A program made the position numbers and the translations under genes. The notes under the pieces are model-generated. The model searched no databases. It was not told the DNA's origin and was given only the letters and a program-made list of their open reading frames with translations. Shown here piece after piece: positions 8,367 through 17,687 of a stretch of DNA of 64,000 nt. The stretch is from Geitlerinema sp. S16 (GTDB taxonomy: Bacteria; Cyanobacteriota; Cyanobacteriia; Cyanobacteriales; Geitlerinemataceae): assembly GCA_011390275.1 (NCBI GenBank), contig JAABST010000007.1, positions 1 to 64,000 of the forward strand, in the 5' to 3' direction. Each line of letters begins with the position of its first letter. The first letter of the stretch is position 1.

Positions 8367-9518
8367 CTAGACCTGTTCACCAGTTGATCGCTCGATCGCC
8401 AATTGCACCAGACGATCGACCAACTCCGTAAACGGTACGCCCGTATTCGCCCAAAGCTGGGGATACATACTCAACGCCGTAAAGCCCGGTAGCGTATTGA
8501 TTTCGTTGACAAACAACTCGCCCGTTGCCTCAACAAAAAAGAAATCCACCCGAGACAAACCGCTCGCATCCACCGCCCGGAACGCCTCGATCGCCAGCTC
8601 ACGTAAGCGTGACGCGATCGCCTCGGGCAACTCCGCCGGAATAATCAACTGCGCCAGACCGTCAGTGTACTTTGTTTCATAGTCATAAAAATCGCTCTCG
8701 AAGGTAATCTCACCAATCACCGACGCGCTCGGCGACTCATTCCCCAACACCGCGCACTCGACTTCTCGCGCCGTAACCCCAGCTTCGACGACAATCCGCC
8801 GATCGTAGCTTGCTGCACTATCCAGCGCCGCTTCGAGTTCTGTCCGCGTCCGCACCTTGGCGATACCCACCGACGAACCCAGATTTGCCGGTTTCACAAA
8901 GCAGGGATAGCCCAGCTTCGTTTCGATGTCCTCACACAGCGCCGGAAACACACAGGGATTCGACCAGACCTGAGCGCGATCGACCGTCACGTACGGCACT
9001 TGCGGCAGCCCCGCCGTCGCAAACGCCATCTTCATCGCAATCTTATCCATCCCCACCGCCGAACCCAGCACGCCAGATCCTACGTAGGGAACCTGCATCA
9101 GCGTCAGCAAGCCCTGAATCGTGCCATCTTCGCCATTCGGGCCATGCAAAATGGGGAACCACACATCCATCTCGGCGGCATTACTGGGAAATGTCCAGCG
9201 CGATCGCATCACGTCCGGCGTCGCAGCATCATCGATCGCCAACGGCTGCTTGCTCTCCAGCACCGATCGCGACGTCGCCTCATCCATCCAGACGCCATCC
9301 TTACGGATATAAAACGGATGCACCTCGTAGCGATCAAGATTGGACTCCGCCTGAAACGCCGTAAAAATCGCCGCAGCCGAGATGATCGACACCTCGTGTT
9401 CACCCGATCGGCCACCAAACAGCAAACCGACCGTACGCTTCGTAACTGTGTTCTCGACGGCTGTCAGCTCCACCATTTCATGCTCCTCGACGCTTACACG
9501 CGTTACATTTCGACTCAT
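8367..9518 (-). CDS. ddl: D-alanine--D-alanine ligase
   Basis: This ATP-grasp enzyme joins two D-alanines for peptidoglycan precursors in the cytoplasm. Motifs seen are [14 protein letters not shown] at the N-terminus, [32 protein letters not shown] and the C-terminal active-site loop [12 protein letters not shown] with the metal-binding Glu and Asn. The 383-residue frame begins [20 protein letters not shown]; the conserved domain starts at about residue 29, so the true start may be the inner Met at residue 14. The gene follows folE on the same strand, separated by a terminator. Confidence 0.92.
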   Translation of the reverse strand: MSRNVTRVSVEEHEMVELTAVENTVTKRTVGLLFGGRSGEHEVSIISAAAIFTAFQAESNLDRYEVHPFYIRKDGVWMDEATSRSVLESKQPLAIDDAATPDVMRSRWTFPSNAAEMDVWFPILHGPNGEDGTIQGLLTLMQVPYVGSGVLGSAVGMDKIAMKMAFATAGLPQVPYVTVDRAQVWSNPCVFPALCEDIETKLGYPCFVKPANLGSSVGIAKVRTRTELEAALDSAASYDRRIVVEAGVTAREVECAVLGNESPSASVIGEITFESDFYDYETKYTDGLAQLIIPAELPEAIASRLRELAIEAFRAVDASGLSRVDFFFVEATGELFVNEINTLPGFTALSMYPQLWANTGVPFTELVDRLVQLAIERSTGEQV

Positions 9519-9533
9519 ATTACGGTATCAAGC

Positions 9534-9573
9534 AAAAAAAGACGGAATGTCCTGGGTAGAACATCCCGCCGTT
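9534..9573 (-). terminator. intrinsic terminator of folE
   Basis: On the minus strand ACGGCGGGATGT pairs with ACATTCCGT across the loop TCTACCCAGG, and is followed directly by CTTTTTTT (9540-9534). It lies about 95 bases after the folE stop and just upstream of ddl. Confidence 0.75.
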
Positions 9574-9666
9574 TCAGTAATACAGTCTAAAATCTCACGA
9601 TCGTCGGTGTGAGTGATATTGAAGGTGTGGCACGTTCAAATCACCCAACATGATTCATCGTTCAGC

Positions 9667-10317
9667 CTAGTGGAACTGGGGACGGTGACGAATCGAGTTC
9701 ATAAACTCTTGGCGGGTGTTGACATCATCGGCAAACTCGCCGCGCATCGCACTCGTCGTCGTCCACGAACCGGGCTTCTGCACACCACGCATCACCATGC
9801 ACATGTGCGTCGCTTCCACAACGACCGCCACACCCTTCGGTTGCAGCAGGCTTTGGAGCGCATCCGCAATCTGCGAGGTCAGTCGTTCCTGTACCTGCAA
9901 GCGACGGCCATACATGTCACAAATCCGCGCGATTTTAGACAAACCGACGACTTTTCCATCGGGGATATAGGCCACGTGAGCGCGGCCAATAATCGGCAAA
10001 ATGTGGTGTTCGCAGGAGCTGAAGATATCAATATCGCGCACCAGCACCATCTCATTCGAGTTTTCGTGGAATACGGCGTTATTGAGCAATTCCTCTAGGG
10101 ATTGGTGATACCCCGAGGTCAGAAATTGCAGTGCCTTAACCACACGTTTCGGCGTGTCGATCAGACCTTCACGATCGGGATCTTCTCCCAAACCAATCAG
10201 TAGCGTACGGACGGCTTGGCGCATCTCATCATCGCTAACCAGGACGGTATCTGATGCCGCCAGGGATTTTTCGAGATCGTCAGTACGGACGAGTTCGCGA
10301 GATTTCGATAGTGTCAT
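9667..10317 (-). CDS. folE: GTP cyclohydrolase I
   Basis: This enzyme converts GTP to 7,8-dihydroneopterin triphosphate, the first step of folate and pterin synthesis. Zinc ligands are visible as Cys102 and His105 in [12 protein letters not shown] and Cys173 in THMCMVMRG. The family motifs [21 protein letters not shown] and [14 protein letters not shown] are intact. A length of 216 residues is normal. The gene stands alone, with about 1 kb of non-coding DNA upstream, so it probably has its own promoter there. In cyanobacteria the pathway also feeds pterin glycosides, but nothing here shows that. Confidence 0.93.
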   Translation of the reverse strand: MTLSKSRELVRTDDLEKSLAASDTVLVSDDEMRQAVRTLLIGLGEDPDREGLIDTPKRVVKALQFLTSGYHQSLEELLNNAVFHENSNEMVLVRDIDIFSSCEHHILPIIGRAHVAYIPDGKVVGLSKIARICDMYGRRLQVQERLTSQIADALQSLLQPKGVAVVVEATHMCMVMRGVQKPGSWTTTSAMRGEFADDVNTRQEFMNSIRHRPQFH

Positions 10318-11323
10318 TAAGATTTTGGGTCGATTTCAATAGGAAGACGGCAAAGACAAAAGGCTCGCCTCCAGGTGTTCAATCGGGGTTTCCTGACCAA
10401 AACATCGAGCAGATTTAACTGCATGAAGATGCTCTCAAGAGAGAAAGAATTAGGAGCCGCGCTTTGCCTAGTTGGGGGCGTGCAAGCTGTACTCAGACCA
10501 CACAGCTTCTATTATTAGCATAGCCGACACACAAAAGGTTAAAAAAAAGCAATAAAGCACTAAAATATCCAGATTTGACCGTTATCCCTTGGCTTTAACG
10601 GGAAATTCTGCGCTCAATATGCGTTTTTTAATTTAATAATCACGGGGATAAATACATTTACATTTGCGAAATGTGGTCAAATTTGCTAGAGCGGGCTTCG
10701 CAAAAGCATGAACAACCCAAAAGGACGAAGATAATAAGCTCGATCGAGACATGAAAAGCTCATCAGGTAAGTGTTTTATCTATTTACTCTCAAGACTAGC
10801 TCAAGCCGTCCCAGCCTATTTAGGCGACCTTAAGCTCGATTCATTTCTTTGTTCTTATTTCTAATCGGCTAAGAGAATGATAGACAAATTTTAGGATCAA
10901 GATCACAAACTAAGATCGATTTCTTTGAGGTTTAAATATTTGGTATAGGATATTGGGATCGACACCAATATTCCAGCAGAAGTTATCTACCAAGACAGAC
11001 ACTATGATAGATAATTTCTAGAACTGATTAGAAGAGAATACAGACTCTAATCGCTATAAAGTTTACATTTTTCAAGCATGAAAGTGCATTTGAATCTAAG
11101 CCAGCGAAATTTTTTGCTGTTGCCATTTTCCTGTTTACAACATATCAGTGATAAACACTACAATCTAATCTCCAATCATGGATCTCCTAAACAAACGGCT
11201 CTTCGTCTCAATGATGAAGAGCAAAGACTTGAGGTCGTAAATATTCAGCACTGTGAGCAAGCAGGTCTTGGGGGAGATAGCAGTTGTAAGCGCTATGGCC
11301 TATACCGGAGGAGATGCGCTGTA
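10318..11323. other. 1-kb AT-rich non-coding region upstream of folE
   Basis: I find no convincing gene between folE and sufE. Possible frames on the plus strand (for example 11078-11428) overlap sufE and have no family character. The stretch holds T-rich and A-rich runs suited to promoters and possibly a small RNA, but I see no canonical RNA motif or tRNA cloverleaf. Confidence 0.5.
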
Positions 11324-11770
11324 TCAGGAGGCTTCGCGACTGGCACAGAACAGAAAAGCAAGCGTCTGCATTTTCTTGAAAATGTTGTGGAAACCATTCG
11401 CCCGCGATGGTGTCAGGCTGACGGCTAATCCCGTATCTTGGATGAAATCCGGCGTTAGGCGGACGACATCCTCCGGCGAGGTTCCGTTGAGTCCTTTAAT
11501 GAGAAAGGCCAGTAATCCCTTGGTGAGCTGCGCGTCAGAGTCACCGCAATACTGCAATTTTCCGTCTTGTAGTGATGCGGTGACATAAACCTGCGACACA
11601 CAACCGGAGACTTTGTTCTCCTCGATTTTGCTCTCTTCGGGAAAAGCGTCTAACTTTTGGGCGAGCCATAAAAGCTGCTCGTAGCGTCGCTTCGGCTCCG
11701 TAGCACGCTGAAAACGCTGAACCATCTTATTCAGTTCGGCGGGAAGATCGGGTACGGGTTGAGTCATCAC
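11324..11770 (-). CDS. sufE: cysteine desulfuration / Fe-S assembly protein SufE
   Basis: SufE accepts sulfur from the cysteine desulfurase SufS and passes it to the SufBCD scaffold. The 148-residue protein has the acceptor cysteine in ENKVSGCVSQVYV (Cys57), preceded by RYEQLLWLAQKLDAFPEESK, and the NGTSPEDVVRLTPDFI motif near residue 98. No other suf gene is adjacent, which fits cyanobacteria where sufE is often separate from sufBCDS. Start is a double ATG; either could serve. Confidence 0.92.
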   Translation of the reverse strand: MMTQPVPDLPAELNKMVQRFQRATEPKRRYEQLLWLAQKLDAFPEESKIEENKVSGCVSQVYVTASLQDGKLQYCGDSDAQLTKGLLAFLIKGLNGTSPEDVVRLTPDFIQDTGLAVSLTPSRANGFHNIFKKMQTLAFLFCASREAS

Positions 11771-11895
11771 TACCGTTGCTCGGCATTACCGATGTTAGTA
11801 TACATTTCGTAACGAATGCTTGTCATTGCGTTAAGATTCGGGATTCCGTACTCTGGCTCGAAAGACGATCGCAATCATGCAAGGTTTTCGCGGGC

Positions 11896-12444
11896 CTAGC
11901 GTGCGGCTTCGGTGAGTTCGATAATGCGTCCGTAGAGATCTTTGACGAGAAAATTCAAGGGTTTTTCGCGACGGATTTTGTATTTAATGCCGCGTGCTTG
12001 GATTTGTAGGAGCAGTGCTTCGAGGCAGTCACGATCGAAGCTAACGTGGCGTTGGCGCTGTTTTTTGCCAAGGCTAGCTCCTCGGATGATGTGAATTTGG
12101 GTGTTGCGTTTGAGTTGGTACCACAAGCCTTCTGATTTTTCTGCGGGTGGTAGGGTGGCTAGCTCGGCGTTTAGATAGAGCGGGTCCAAACTGGCGGCAC
12201 CGATCGTCTGTTCGTAGTTGTAATAGTAGTGAAGCGGAACTTCTGCGGCGGGTAGTTCTAGCTCGCCTTCATAAAACTGTCGTGCAATTTCGAGATCCGA
12301 GACCATGACGGTATGCACCTTAGGGGCGCTGGTCAGGAAAGCCCACATGGCTACGCCATAGGCGGCCAAAAGCATAACCATGATGCCCTGGGTGGAAAAC
12401 AGGGTGTCGAAGAGGGGAAGGGATGCGAGGAGGCGAGCGAACAT
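11896..12444 (-). CDS. membrane-anchored VOC/glyoxalase-like protein
   Basis: The 182-residue protein has an N-terminal hydrophobic segment (residues about 18-38, QGIMVMLLAAYGVAMWAFL), then a domain with KVHTVMVSDLEIARQFYEGEL, the opening of a vicinal-oxygen-chelate fold, and ends with FLVKDLYGRIIELTE, the usual last strand. Some metal-ligand positions of glyoxalase I are not recognisable, so it is probably not a true lactoylglutathione lyase. Proteins of this type are widespread in cyanobacteria. It lies 68 bases downstream of crtW on the same strand, separated by a 17-bp tandem duplication. Confidence 0.65.
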   Translation of the reverse strand: MFARLLASLPLFDTLFSTQGIMVMLLAAYGVAMWAFLTSAPKVHTVMVSDLEIARQFYEGELELPAAEVPLHYYYNYEQTIGAASLDPLYLNAELATLPPAEKSEGLWYQLKRNTQIHIIRGASLGKKQRQRHVSFDRDCLEALLLQIQARGIKYKIRREKPLNFLVKDLYGRIIELTEAAR

Positions 12445-12477
12445 CGGGAATTTGTGAGGAACGGGGTTTGACGGTAG

Positions 12478-12511
12478 TTCAAGCTTAGGCGGTATTCAAG
12501 CTTAAGCGGTA
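12478..12511. repeat. 17-bp tandem duplication after crtW
   Basis: TTCAAGCTTAGGCGGTA (12478-12494) is followed directly by TTCAAGCTTAAGCGGTA (12495-12511), one mismatch. It begins two bases after the crtW stop codon. Confidence 0.85.
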
Positions 12512-12512
12512 T

Positions 12513-13346
12513 TTAGAGAGACTCGGCACGCGATCGCGTTTGGCGATAAACCGTGGGTAGCTTCCACCAGGGTACGCCGGGATATTCGTGGTGTTCGTAG
12601 TGATAGCCGAAGTGGTAGCAGCTCAGGAACGACCAGAGTTCGGCGATTTCGGTACTTTGGGTGCGGTGAATATTGGTGTAGCCGTGTTGGGGCTGACGGT
12701 GTGGTAGATACGTCCCAAAGAAAAAGAGCTGTACGGAACTCAGCACGGACGGATAAACCCAAAACCAGGCGAGGTTTGCTTCGGGGATGTCGAGTAGGCG
12801 ATGGACGATATGGAAAATGGCGATCAGTGAAAAGAGCCGTAGCCAACTCCAGTATCGCGTCATGAAGTAGCTATACCAGCGCAAAAAACTGGTGTGCTGG
12901 CCGTCGTGGAAGTCGGGGTCATGCTCTGTGGAGGGTGAGGCGTGGTGTTCGTGGTGACGATCGCGTAAAAACTTGAAGTCAAACAGGGCGTAGATGCCGA
13001 TCGCGATCGCGCCGATCGTGTCATTCACTCGACGATTGGTCATGCAGATCGATCCATGCATCCCATCGTGAGCCGTCACAAACAAACCCGTATAGAGAAA
13101 GGTCTGCCAACTGAGTCCCAGCATTTTTTGAGCGATCGACCATTGTGCTAGATCAGCACGCAGCAGCGCGACGAGACTAATCGCCCAGAGGCTCAAAATG
13201 CTACTGGCTGCAATCAAGCCACCGATTGATAAGTCGCGATCGGTGGCCGGAAAGGGGTTGGGAGAGGTCGGAACCGGAGTGACAGAGGACGGAGCGAGAA
13301 TGGAGGGCATAAGGTCAAGAGCGATCGCGACAGAACGAAGCGACAC
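12513..13346 (-). CDS. crtW: beta-carotene ketolase
   Basis: CrtW is a membrane di-iron oxygenase that adds keto groups to beta-carotene, giving echinenone and canthaxanthin. The histidine clusters are all present: HDGMHG (His93, His97), RDRHHEHHA (His131-135) and YHYEHHEYPGVPWW (His252-253), with FGTYLPHRQP before the last. Four hydrophobic stretches frame them. At 277 residues it is slightly long because of a Ser/Pro-rich N-terminus (residues about 12-35); an internal start is possible. The enzyme would supply ketocarotenoids, which are ligands of the orange carotenoid protein, though no ocp gene is seen here. Confidence 0.88.
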   Translation of the reverse strand: MSLRSVAIALDLMPSILAPSSVTPVPTSPNPFPATDRDLSIGGLIAASSILSLWAISLVALLRADLAQWSIAQKMLGLSWQTFLYTGLFVTAHDGMHGSICMTNRRVNDTIGAIAIGIYALFDFKFLRDRHHEHHASPSTEHDPDFHDGQHTSFLRWYSYFMTRYWSWLRLFSLIAIFHIVHRLLDIPEANLAWFWVYPSVLSSVQLFFFGTYLPHRQPQHGYTNIHRTQSTEIAELWSFLSCYHFGYHYEHHEYPGVPWWKLPTVYRQTRSRAESL

Positions 13347-13389
13347 ATATTATTTTAAGCAATATTTCTTAACGATACCGCCCGTCCCC

Positions 13390-14352
13390 TTAAGACGCGA
13401 GATATTCGCGAATTTCGCTCTGACGACGACGCAGGTAGGACATGGCTTGGTGTTCGAGTTGGCGCACACGTTCCCGGCTCAGGTTCAGCCGCGCCCCGAC
13501 TTTGGCCAAGGATAATTCGTTGCCGTCGTTGAGACCAAAACGCAGCACAATCACCTCACGCTGTAGCGGCGTTAACTTATCGAGCAACATCGATAAATCT
13601 TGCCGCAGGAAGTCTTGGGTCGCGTAATCTTCTGGCGATGCGGTCTCGTCTTCCAGTAGCTCTTGCAGCTCGGTATCTTGGTTATCGCCGACTCGCAGAT
13701 CCAGCGAAACCGGTTGCCGCGAAAGACTGAGATAGTCACGCACCTGCTGCGGTTCGAGATCAAGCGTGGCGGCGATTTGATCTGATGTGGGACTATGGCC
13801 AAGGCTTTGCGTCAGTTCGCGCTGGGCTTTTTTGATTTTGTTGAGCTTTTCGGTAATGTGAATCGGTAGGCGAATCGTGCGTGCTTGCTGGGCGATCGCG
13901 CGGGTGATCGCTTGACGAATCCACCAATAGGCATAGGTCGAAAACTTATAGCCCCGACCCGGATCGAATTTTTCGACACCGCGCTCAAGCCCCAGCGACC
14001 CTTCCTGGATCAAATCGAGAAACTCTAAATTACGCTTCTGATATTTCTTGGCGATCGCCACCACCAAGCGCAAATTTGCCTCGATCATTTTTCGTTTGGC
14101 GCGTTTCCCACTGTGTAGCTCCGTATGCAGCTTTTCCAGACTTGAATCCGCAGCCTTCGCCCACTCGGACATGTCCGGCTTCCGTCCCAACTGTTCAGCC
14201 AGCCTGACTTCAATTTCAAGTAAATCCATCAATCGACGGACTTGCTTCCCAAAAATAATCTCTTCTTCGTGAGTCAGCAGCGGCACGCGACCAATTTCAT
14301 GGAGATACGTACGTACGGTATCAACGCTTAGCGGGCGAGGGGTTGCTGTCAT
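13390..14352 (-). CDS. group 2 sigma-70 type RNA polymerase sigma factor
   Basis: The 320-residue factor has the RpoD-like regions in order: VRTYLHEIGRVPLLTHEEEI (region 1.2), MIEANLRLVVAIAKKY and LEFLDLIQEGSLGLERGVEKFD (2.1-2.2), KFSTYAYWWIRQAITRAI (2.3-2.4), region 3, and LSLAKVGARLNLSRERVRQLE (4.2). It lacks the long N-terminus of the principal SigA, so it is a group 2 alternative factor of the SigB/SigC/SigD kind; I cannot say which. Such factors direct responses to light, carbon, nitrogen or heat. It lies just upstream of crtW on the same strand (gap 43 bases), so the two could be co-transcribed. Confidence 0.87.
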   Translation of the reverse strand: MTATPRPLSVDTVRTYLHEIGRVPLLTHEEEIIFGKQVRRLMDLLEIEVRLAEQLGRKPDMSEWAKAADSSLEKLHTELHSGKRAKRKMIEANLRLVVAIAKKYQKRNLEFLDLIQEGSLGLERGVEKFDPGRGYKFSTYAYWWIRQAITRAIAQQARTIRLPIHITEKLNKIKKAQRELTQSLGHSPTSDQIAATLDLEPQQVRDYLSLSRQPVSLDLRVGDNQDTELQELLEDETASPEDYATQDFLRQDLSMLLDKLTPLQREVIVLRFGLNDGNELSLAKVGARLNLSRERVRQLEHQAMSYLRRRQSEIREYLAS

Positions 14353-15308
14353 AAAACGCTCTACCGGAAAAAATTAGGCAATATGGACGGTGATCCGAGG
14401 GGGACTCACACAGCGATCAATATTCAATGCATCAACTTCAGATTTATCAATAGCGATGATCATCTGTTAGTTCATACAATTTCTAGCCCTGAAAAGATTG
14501 TCCCTCCGAATATCTAAGTCTTCTGTCACATCACAGTACAAACCGGAATCCATACTCCCGAATACACCACAAATTTATTTGTTTCTCCAGATTGTGCAGG
14601 AAAAATTTAATTTCTTTCTTTTGAGTATTGCGTTTTATAACTTTAGGATTGCGATTTGTTTCATTTAGTCAAAGAACTCATATTAAAAAACGGCAAACAA
14701 GCAAAGTGCATTTTTCACAATGGAAACGCAAAATCTCATCAGGGCAGGGCTCTCGCCCGCAAACATTACAATGCACACACTCTGCACACACTCTTTTTAC
14801 GGCCTGTGATGAATCTTTGGCCGATGGCCTATTTCCGCATTCCGTCAACCTGACATCAATCATCGATACTTCAAAGCCCATCCCCAATCTACGTTTATAG
14901 ACAGATATATAGACGGGTATGGAACGAAAAATGAGAGAGCCCCGACCGATCGCGGGCGAAATCTTGAATGAGTCTTAAAGAGTTTCATCGTCGATGAATC
15001 GTATTTTTTGCTACCGCCAACGCTTTAGGGCTTTGATGCTTCCCGCCTATTCCCAGCCAGCACGATGCGCAATCAAACCAAGGGACAAAGCCTTAAACCT
15101 CAGGCTATGGTCACAATCCTGCGCCTCCACCCTCCCCCCCGGTAGCGACATCTTCCCCATACATTTCGAGACTTTGCGTTACAAAATATTAACGGTCGTC
15201 AGGATTACCGACCGGATACAGGAGAATATCGAAGATTGAAAAAGGTGCTTAGCCCTTTAAGATTAGATACATTCTGTAATATTTTCCTTTTAGGAGGAAT
15301 CGCACATC
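14353..15308. other. long intergenic region with the divergent sigma-factor and apcA promoters
   Basis: Possible short frames here have no family character. An AT-rich zone at 14560-14700 may hold the sigma-factor promoter. Near apcA there are TTCATCG-T-CGATGAA at 14984-14998 and CGGTCG...CGACCG at 15193-15214, small inverted repeats in the probable leader. An excellent ribosome-binding site AGGAGG (15292-15297) precedes apcA. Strong apc promoters with long leaders are usual; I did not find one clear promoter box. Confidence 0.5.
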
Positions 15309-15794
15309 ATGAGTATCGTCACGAAATCAATCGTGAATGCTGATGCAGAGGCTCGTTACCTCAGCCCCGGCGAACTCGCGCGCATCAAGAGCTTTGTTAC
15401 CTCCGGCGAAACCCGCCTGCGTATCGCTCAAGTCCTGACCGAATCGCGTGAGCGCATCGTTAAGGAAGCTGGTAACCAACTCTTCCAAAAACGCCCGGAT
15501 GTGGTTTCCCCCGGTGGCAATGCCTTCGGCGAAGAAATGACCGCAACCTGCCTGCGTGACATGGACTACTACCTGCGTCTCGTGACCTACGGTGTGGTTT
15601 CCGGTGACGTTACCCCGATCGAAGAAATCGGTATCGTCGGCGTCCGTGAAATGTACCGCTCGCTCGGAACCCCGATCGAAGCTGTTGCAGAAGGCGTCCG
15701 CAGCATGAAAGCTGTTGCAACGTCGATGATGTCGGCAGACGATGCTGCTGAAGCTGGTTCTTACTTCGACTACGTCGTCGGCGCAATGCTGTAA
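15309..15794 (+). CDS. apcA: allophycocyanin alpha subunit
   Basis: ApcA pairs with ApcB to form the trimers of the phycobilisome core that pass light energy to the reaction centres. The 161-residue sequence matches the family throughout, from [20 protein letters not shown] to [10 protein letters not shown]. The phycocyanobilin-binding cysteine is Cys81 in [14 protein letters not shown]. The start is fixed by the family N-terminus and by AGGAGG 11 bases upstream. Unlike the frequent order apcE-apcABC, no linker gene precedes it; a sigma factor lies upstream instead. Confidence 0.97.
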   Translation: MSIVTKSIVNADAEARYLSPGELARIKSFVTSGETRLRIAQVLTESRERIVKEAGNQLFQKRPDVVSPGGNAFGEEMTATCLRDMDYYLRLVTYGVVSGDVTPIEEIGIVGVREMYRSLGTPIEAVAEGVRSMKAVATSMMSADDAAEAGSYFDYVVGAML

Positions 15795-15899
15795 TAAGGC
15801 TCCTCCGCGCAAGCGGATCGATTGCCTTAGCCGTGCGCTAAGCGTACGGAACTTCATTAACTCCGTTTTTTATTTCGTCACTCGAAGATAAGTAAAATC

Positions 15900-16385
15900 A
15901 TGCAAGACGCAATTACTTCTGTAATCAACTCCTCCGACGTTCAAGGTAAATACCTCGATGCAGCGTCGATGGACAAGCTGAAAAGCTACTTCCAAAGCGG
16001 TGAACTTCGTGTTCGCGCGGCTGCTACGATCGGCGCTAACGCAGCCACGATCGTCAAAGAAGCTGTTGCAAAATCGCTGTTGTACTCGGATGTCACCCGT
16101 CCCGGTGGCAACATGTACACCACCCGTCGCTACGCTGCGTGTATCCGCGACCTCGACTACTACCTCCGCTATGCAACCTACGCAATGCTAGCTGGTGACG
16201 TGTCGATCCTCGACGAGCGCGTGCTCAACGGTTTGAAAGAAACCTATAACTCGCTGGGTGTTCCGGTCGGTTCTACCGTCCAAGCCATCCAAGCCATGAA
16301 AGAAGTGACCTCCGGTCTCGTCGGCGCTGACGCTGGCGCAGAAATGGGCGTTTACTTCGACTACATCTCCTCGGGCTTGAGCTAG
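15900..16385 (+). CDS. apcB: allophycocyanin beta subunit
   Basis: The beta partner of ApcA in the core trimers. The 161-residue protein begins [20 protein letters not shown], has the bilin cysteine Cys81 in [13 protein letters not shown] and the conserved Asn71 (GGNMYTTRR) that is methylated in beta phycobiliproteins. It lies 105 bases after apcA on the same strand and is surely co-transcribed with it. The spacer holds no obvious strong terminator. Confidence 0.97.
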   Translation: MQDAITSVINSSDVQGKYLDAASMDKLKSYFQSGELRVRAAATIGANAATIVKEAVAKSLLYSDVTRPGGNMYTTRRYAACIRDLDYYLRYATYAMLAGDVSILDERVLNGLKETYNSLGVPVGSTVQAIQAMKEVTSGLVGADAGAEMGVYFDYISSGLS

Positions 16386-16685
16386 TCTCAATCTCTGTTG
16401 ATGGGTGAATTGTTCCACAGCCTGCGCTTCGCGTGATGGCGACAACAGTTCCCACAACTTTGGCAGGTTGTGCCACAAGGGAGTGCATGCCCATTATTAA
16501 ATCAACATGATTGAATTAACATGTGGTTCTAATAGTGTTTTGGTATGTATTGACTTTTGGCCACCTGCCATTCGAGTTCAGTCAAAACTGAGTCGAAATT
16601 TATTTCAATATTTAGAAAATATTTAGCTAAACCTTGCGCTAAAATTTTCCTTTAGACCCACTCTAGCAGAGGAGTATTTCTCGTC
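16386..16685 (+). other. apcB-apcC spacer
   Basis: This 300-base spacer has CCACAAC...GTTGTGCCACAA (about 16450-16480), small inverted repeats that may slow or partly stop transcription, so that less linker than subunit message is made. No coding frame is convincing. An AT-rich run precedes the apcC ribosome-binding site GAGGAG near 16669. Confidence 0.4.
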
Positions 16686-16889
16686 ATGCGTATGTTTCGA
16701 GTCACCGCGTGCGTGCCGAGTCAGTCGCGCATCCGGACTCAGAGAGAGCTGCAAAATACCTATTTTACGAAGCTCGTTCCCTACGATAGCTGGTTCCGTG
16801 AGCAACAGCGCATCCAGAAGATGGGCGGAAAAATTGTAAGCGTGAAACTGGTTACCGGTAAACCTGGCATGAACGCCGGTTTGGCCTAG
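16686..16889 (+). CDS. apcC: phycobilisome 7.8 kDa core linker
   Basis: ApcC caps the allophycocyanin trimers in the core cylinders. The 67-residue protein reads MRMFRVTACVPSQSRIRTQR and continues with ELQNTYFTKLVPYDSWF, the standard linker fold. A length of 67 is exactly typical. It is the last gene of the apcABC set and is followed by a strong terminator at 16925. Confidence 0.95.
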   Translation: MRMFRVTACVPSQSRIRTQRELQNTYFTKLVPYDSWFREQQRIQKMGGKIVSVKLVTGKPGMNAGLA

Positions 16890-16924
16890 ATAGCCGCTTT
16901 TGAGATTGACCCATTAAGCGCTTC

Positions 16925-16970
16925 ATCCTGCAAACATCGGTAGAATTCTCCGAATTTGCAGGATATTTTT
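16925..16970 (+). terminator. intrinsic terminator of the apcABC operon
   Basis: ATCCTGCAAA (16925-16934) pairs perfectly with TTTGCAGGAT (16955-16964), followed by ATTTTT. It lies 36 bases after the apcC stop. Confidence 0.88.
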
Positions 16971-17060
16971 ATGTCTGATGATAATTCCGCCTGTTCGCGG
17001 CGATATTCTCTATCATCACTCTCAAGTCCAAAAACATCACAAGTTTCTGTTCGTTATGTA

Positions 17061-17074
17061 GTAACGACTGATAC
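17061..17074 (+). promoter_or_regulatory. candidate NtcA-binding site upstream of pipX
   Basis: GTA-ACGACTGA-TAC matches the NtcA consensus GTA-N8-TAC. It lies 120 bases before the pipX start. A TAN3T box at the ideal 22-24 base spacing is not present, so activation in the standard class II arrangement is uncertain. Confidence 0.4.
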
Positions 17075-17193
17075 AGTGGTTAGTGGCAGAAGTGGGTTCA
17101 CAACGTAACAGATTTAATTTTTTAGAGCGTTATGTTGTACGTGAGCCGCACCTCAGTATGTTCAGTACAATGTTTGACCGTCGTAACACTTGA

Positions 17194-17460
17194 ATGGGCA
17201 ACGAAACTTACCTTAATCACCCAACATTCGGTTTGTTATTTCGAGTGTGTAGCATCGAAGATAATCGTGAGCTGTTTACAACGCTCTACGCTCAACGTCT
17301 GTTCTTTCTGGTGAACAATCAGGGAACAATTGCGTTTGAACCTCTAACACGCTCAGATGCACGCATGGTGGTAGAAAGTCGTATGCGACAGTTACGACGA
17401 CAGGGAGTACGCGAGGAATTGCATGAGCTTCAGCGTGTTCATAAGCAGACGTTTCAGTAA
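17194..17460 (+). CDS. pipX: PipX, PII- and NtcA-interacting coactivator
   Basis: PipX binds the nitrogen regulator NtcA when 2-oxoglutarate is high and is captured by the PII protein when nitrogen is plentiful. The 88-residue protein begins MGNETYLNHPTFGLLFRVCS and has FTTLYAQRLFFLV, the conserved Tudor-like domain that contacts both partners, then a helical C-terminus ending LQRVHKQTFQ. Length and both motifs are typical. It precedes pipY by 227 bases on the same strand, a linkage known in cyanobacteria. A longer upstream frame exists but the family N-terminus supports ATG 17194. Confidence 0.93.
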   Translation: MGNETYLNHPTFGLLFRVCSIEDNRELFTTLYAQRLFFLVNNQGTIAFEPLTRSDARMVVESRMRQLRRQGVREELHELQRVHKQTFQ

Positions 17461-17687
17461 TTTGAAAGCGATCTTCTAAATAATGTCGATTGATACCATT
17501 CTTTTTGGATTGAAGTAACTTCTTTTCTAAACGAGAATCGTAGGGTTTTCAGGCAAAAGGATAGGCTAAAGCGAGAGCGCTCATGAGTGATCTAGGATGG
17601 CCGTCGGATCGCAGTTTCGAGCCTCATAGAGCGTTACTTTGATTTCAGCAGGGCTTCCCGCAGGCAAGAGGAGATGGAGCTAGAAAC

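Noticed and set aside
8810..9590. Long plus-strand frames over ddl
   Set aside because: Shadows of the ddl coding frame; ddl shows clear ATP-grasp motifs on the other strand.
9600..9660. GTTCAAATC near 9633 as a tRNA T-loop
   Set aside because: No acceptor stem, anticodon arm or D-arm can be folded around it.
11078..11588. Plus-strand frames of 111-116 codons near sufE
   Set aside because: They overlap sufE, whose motifs are certain, and have no recognisable features.
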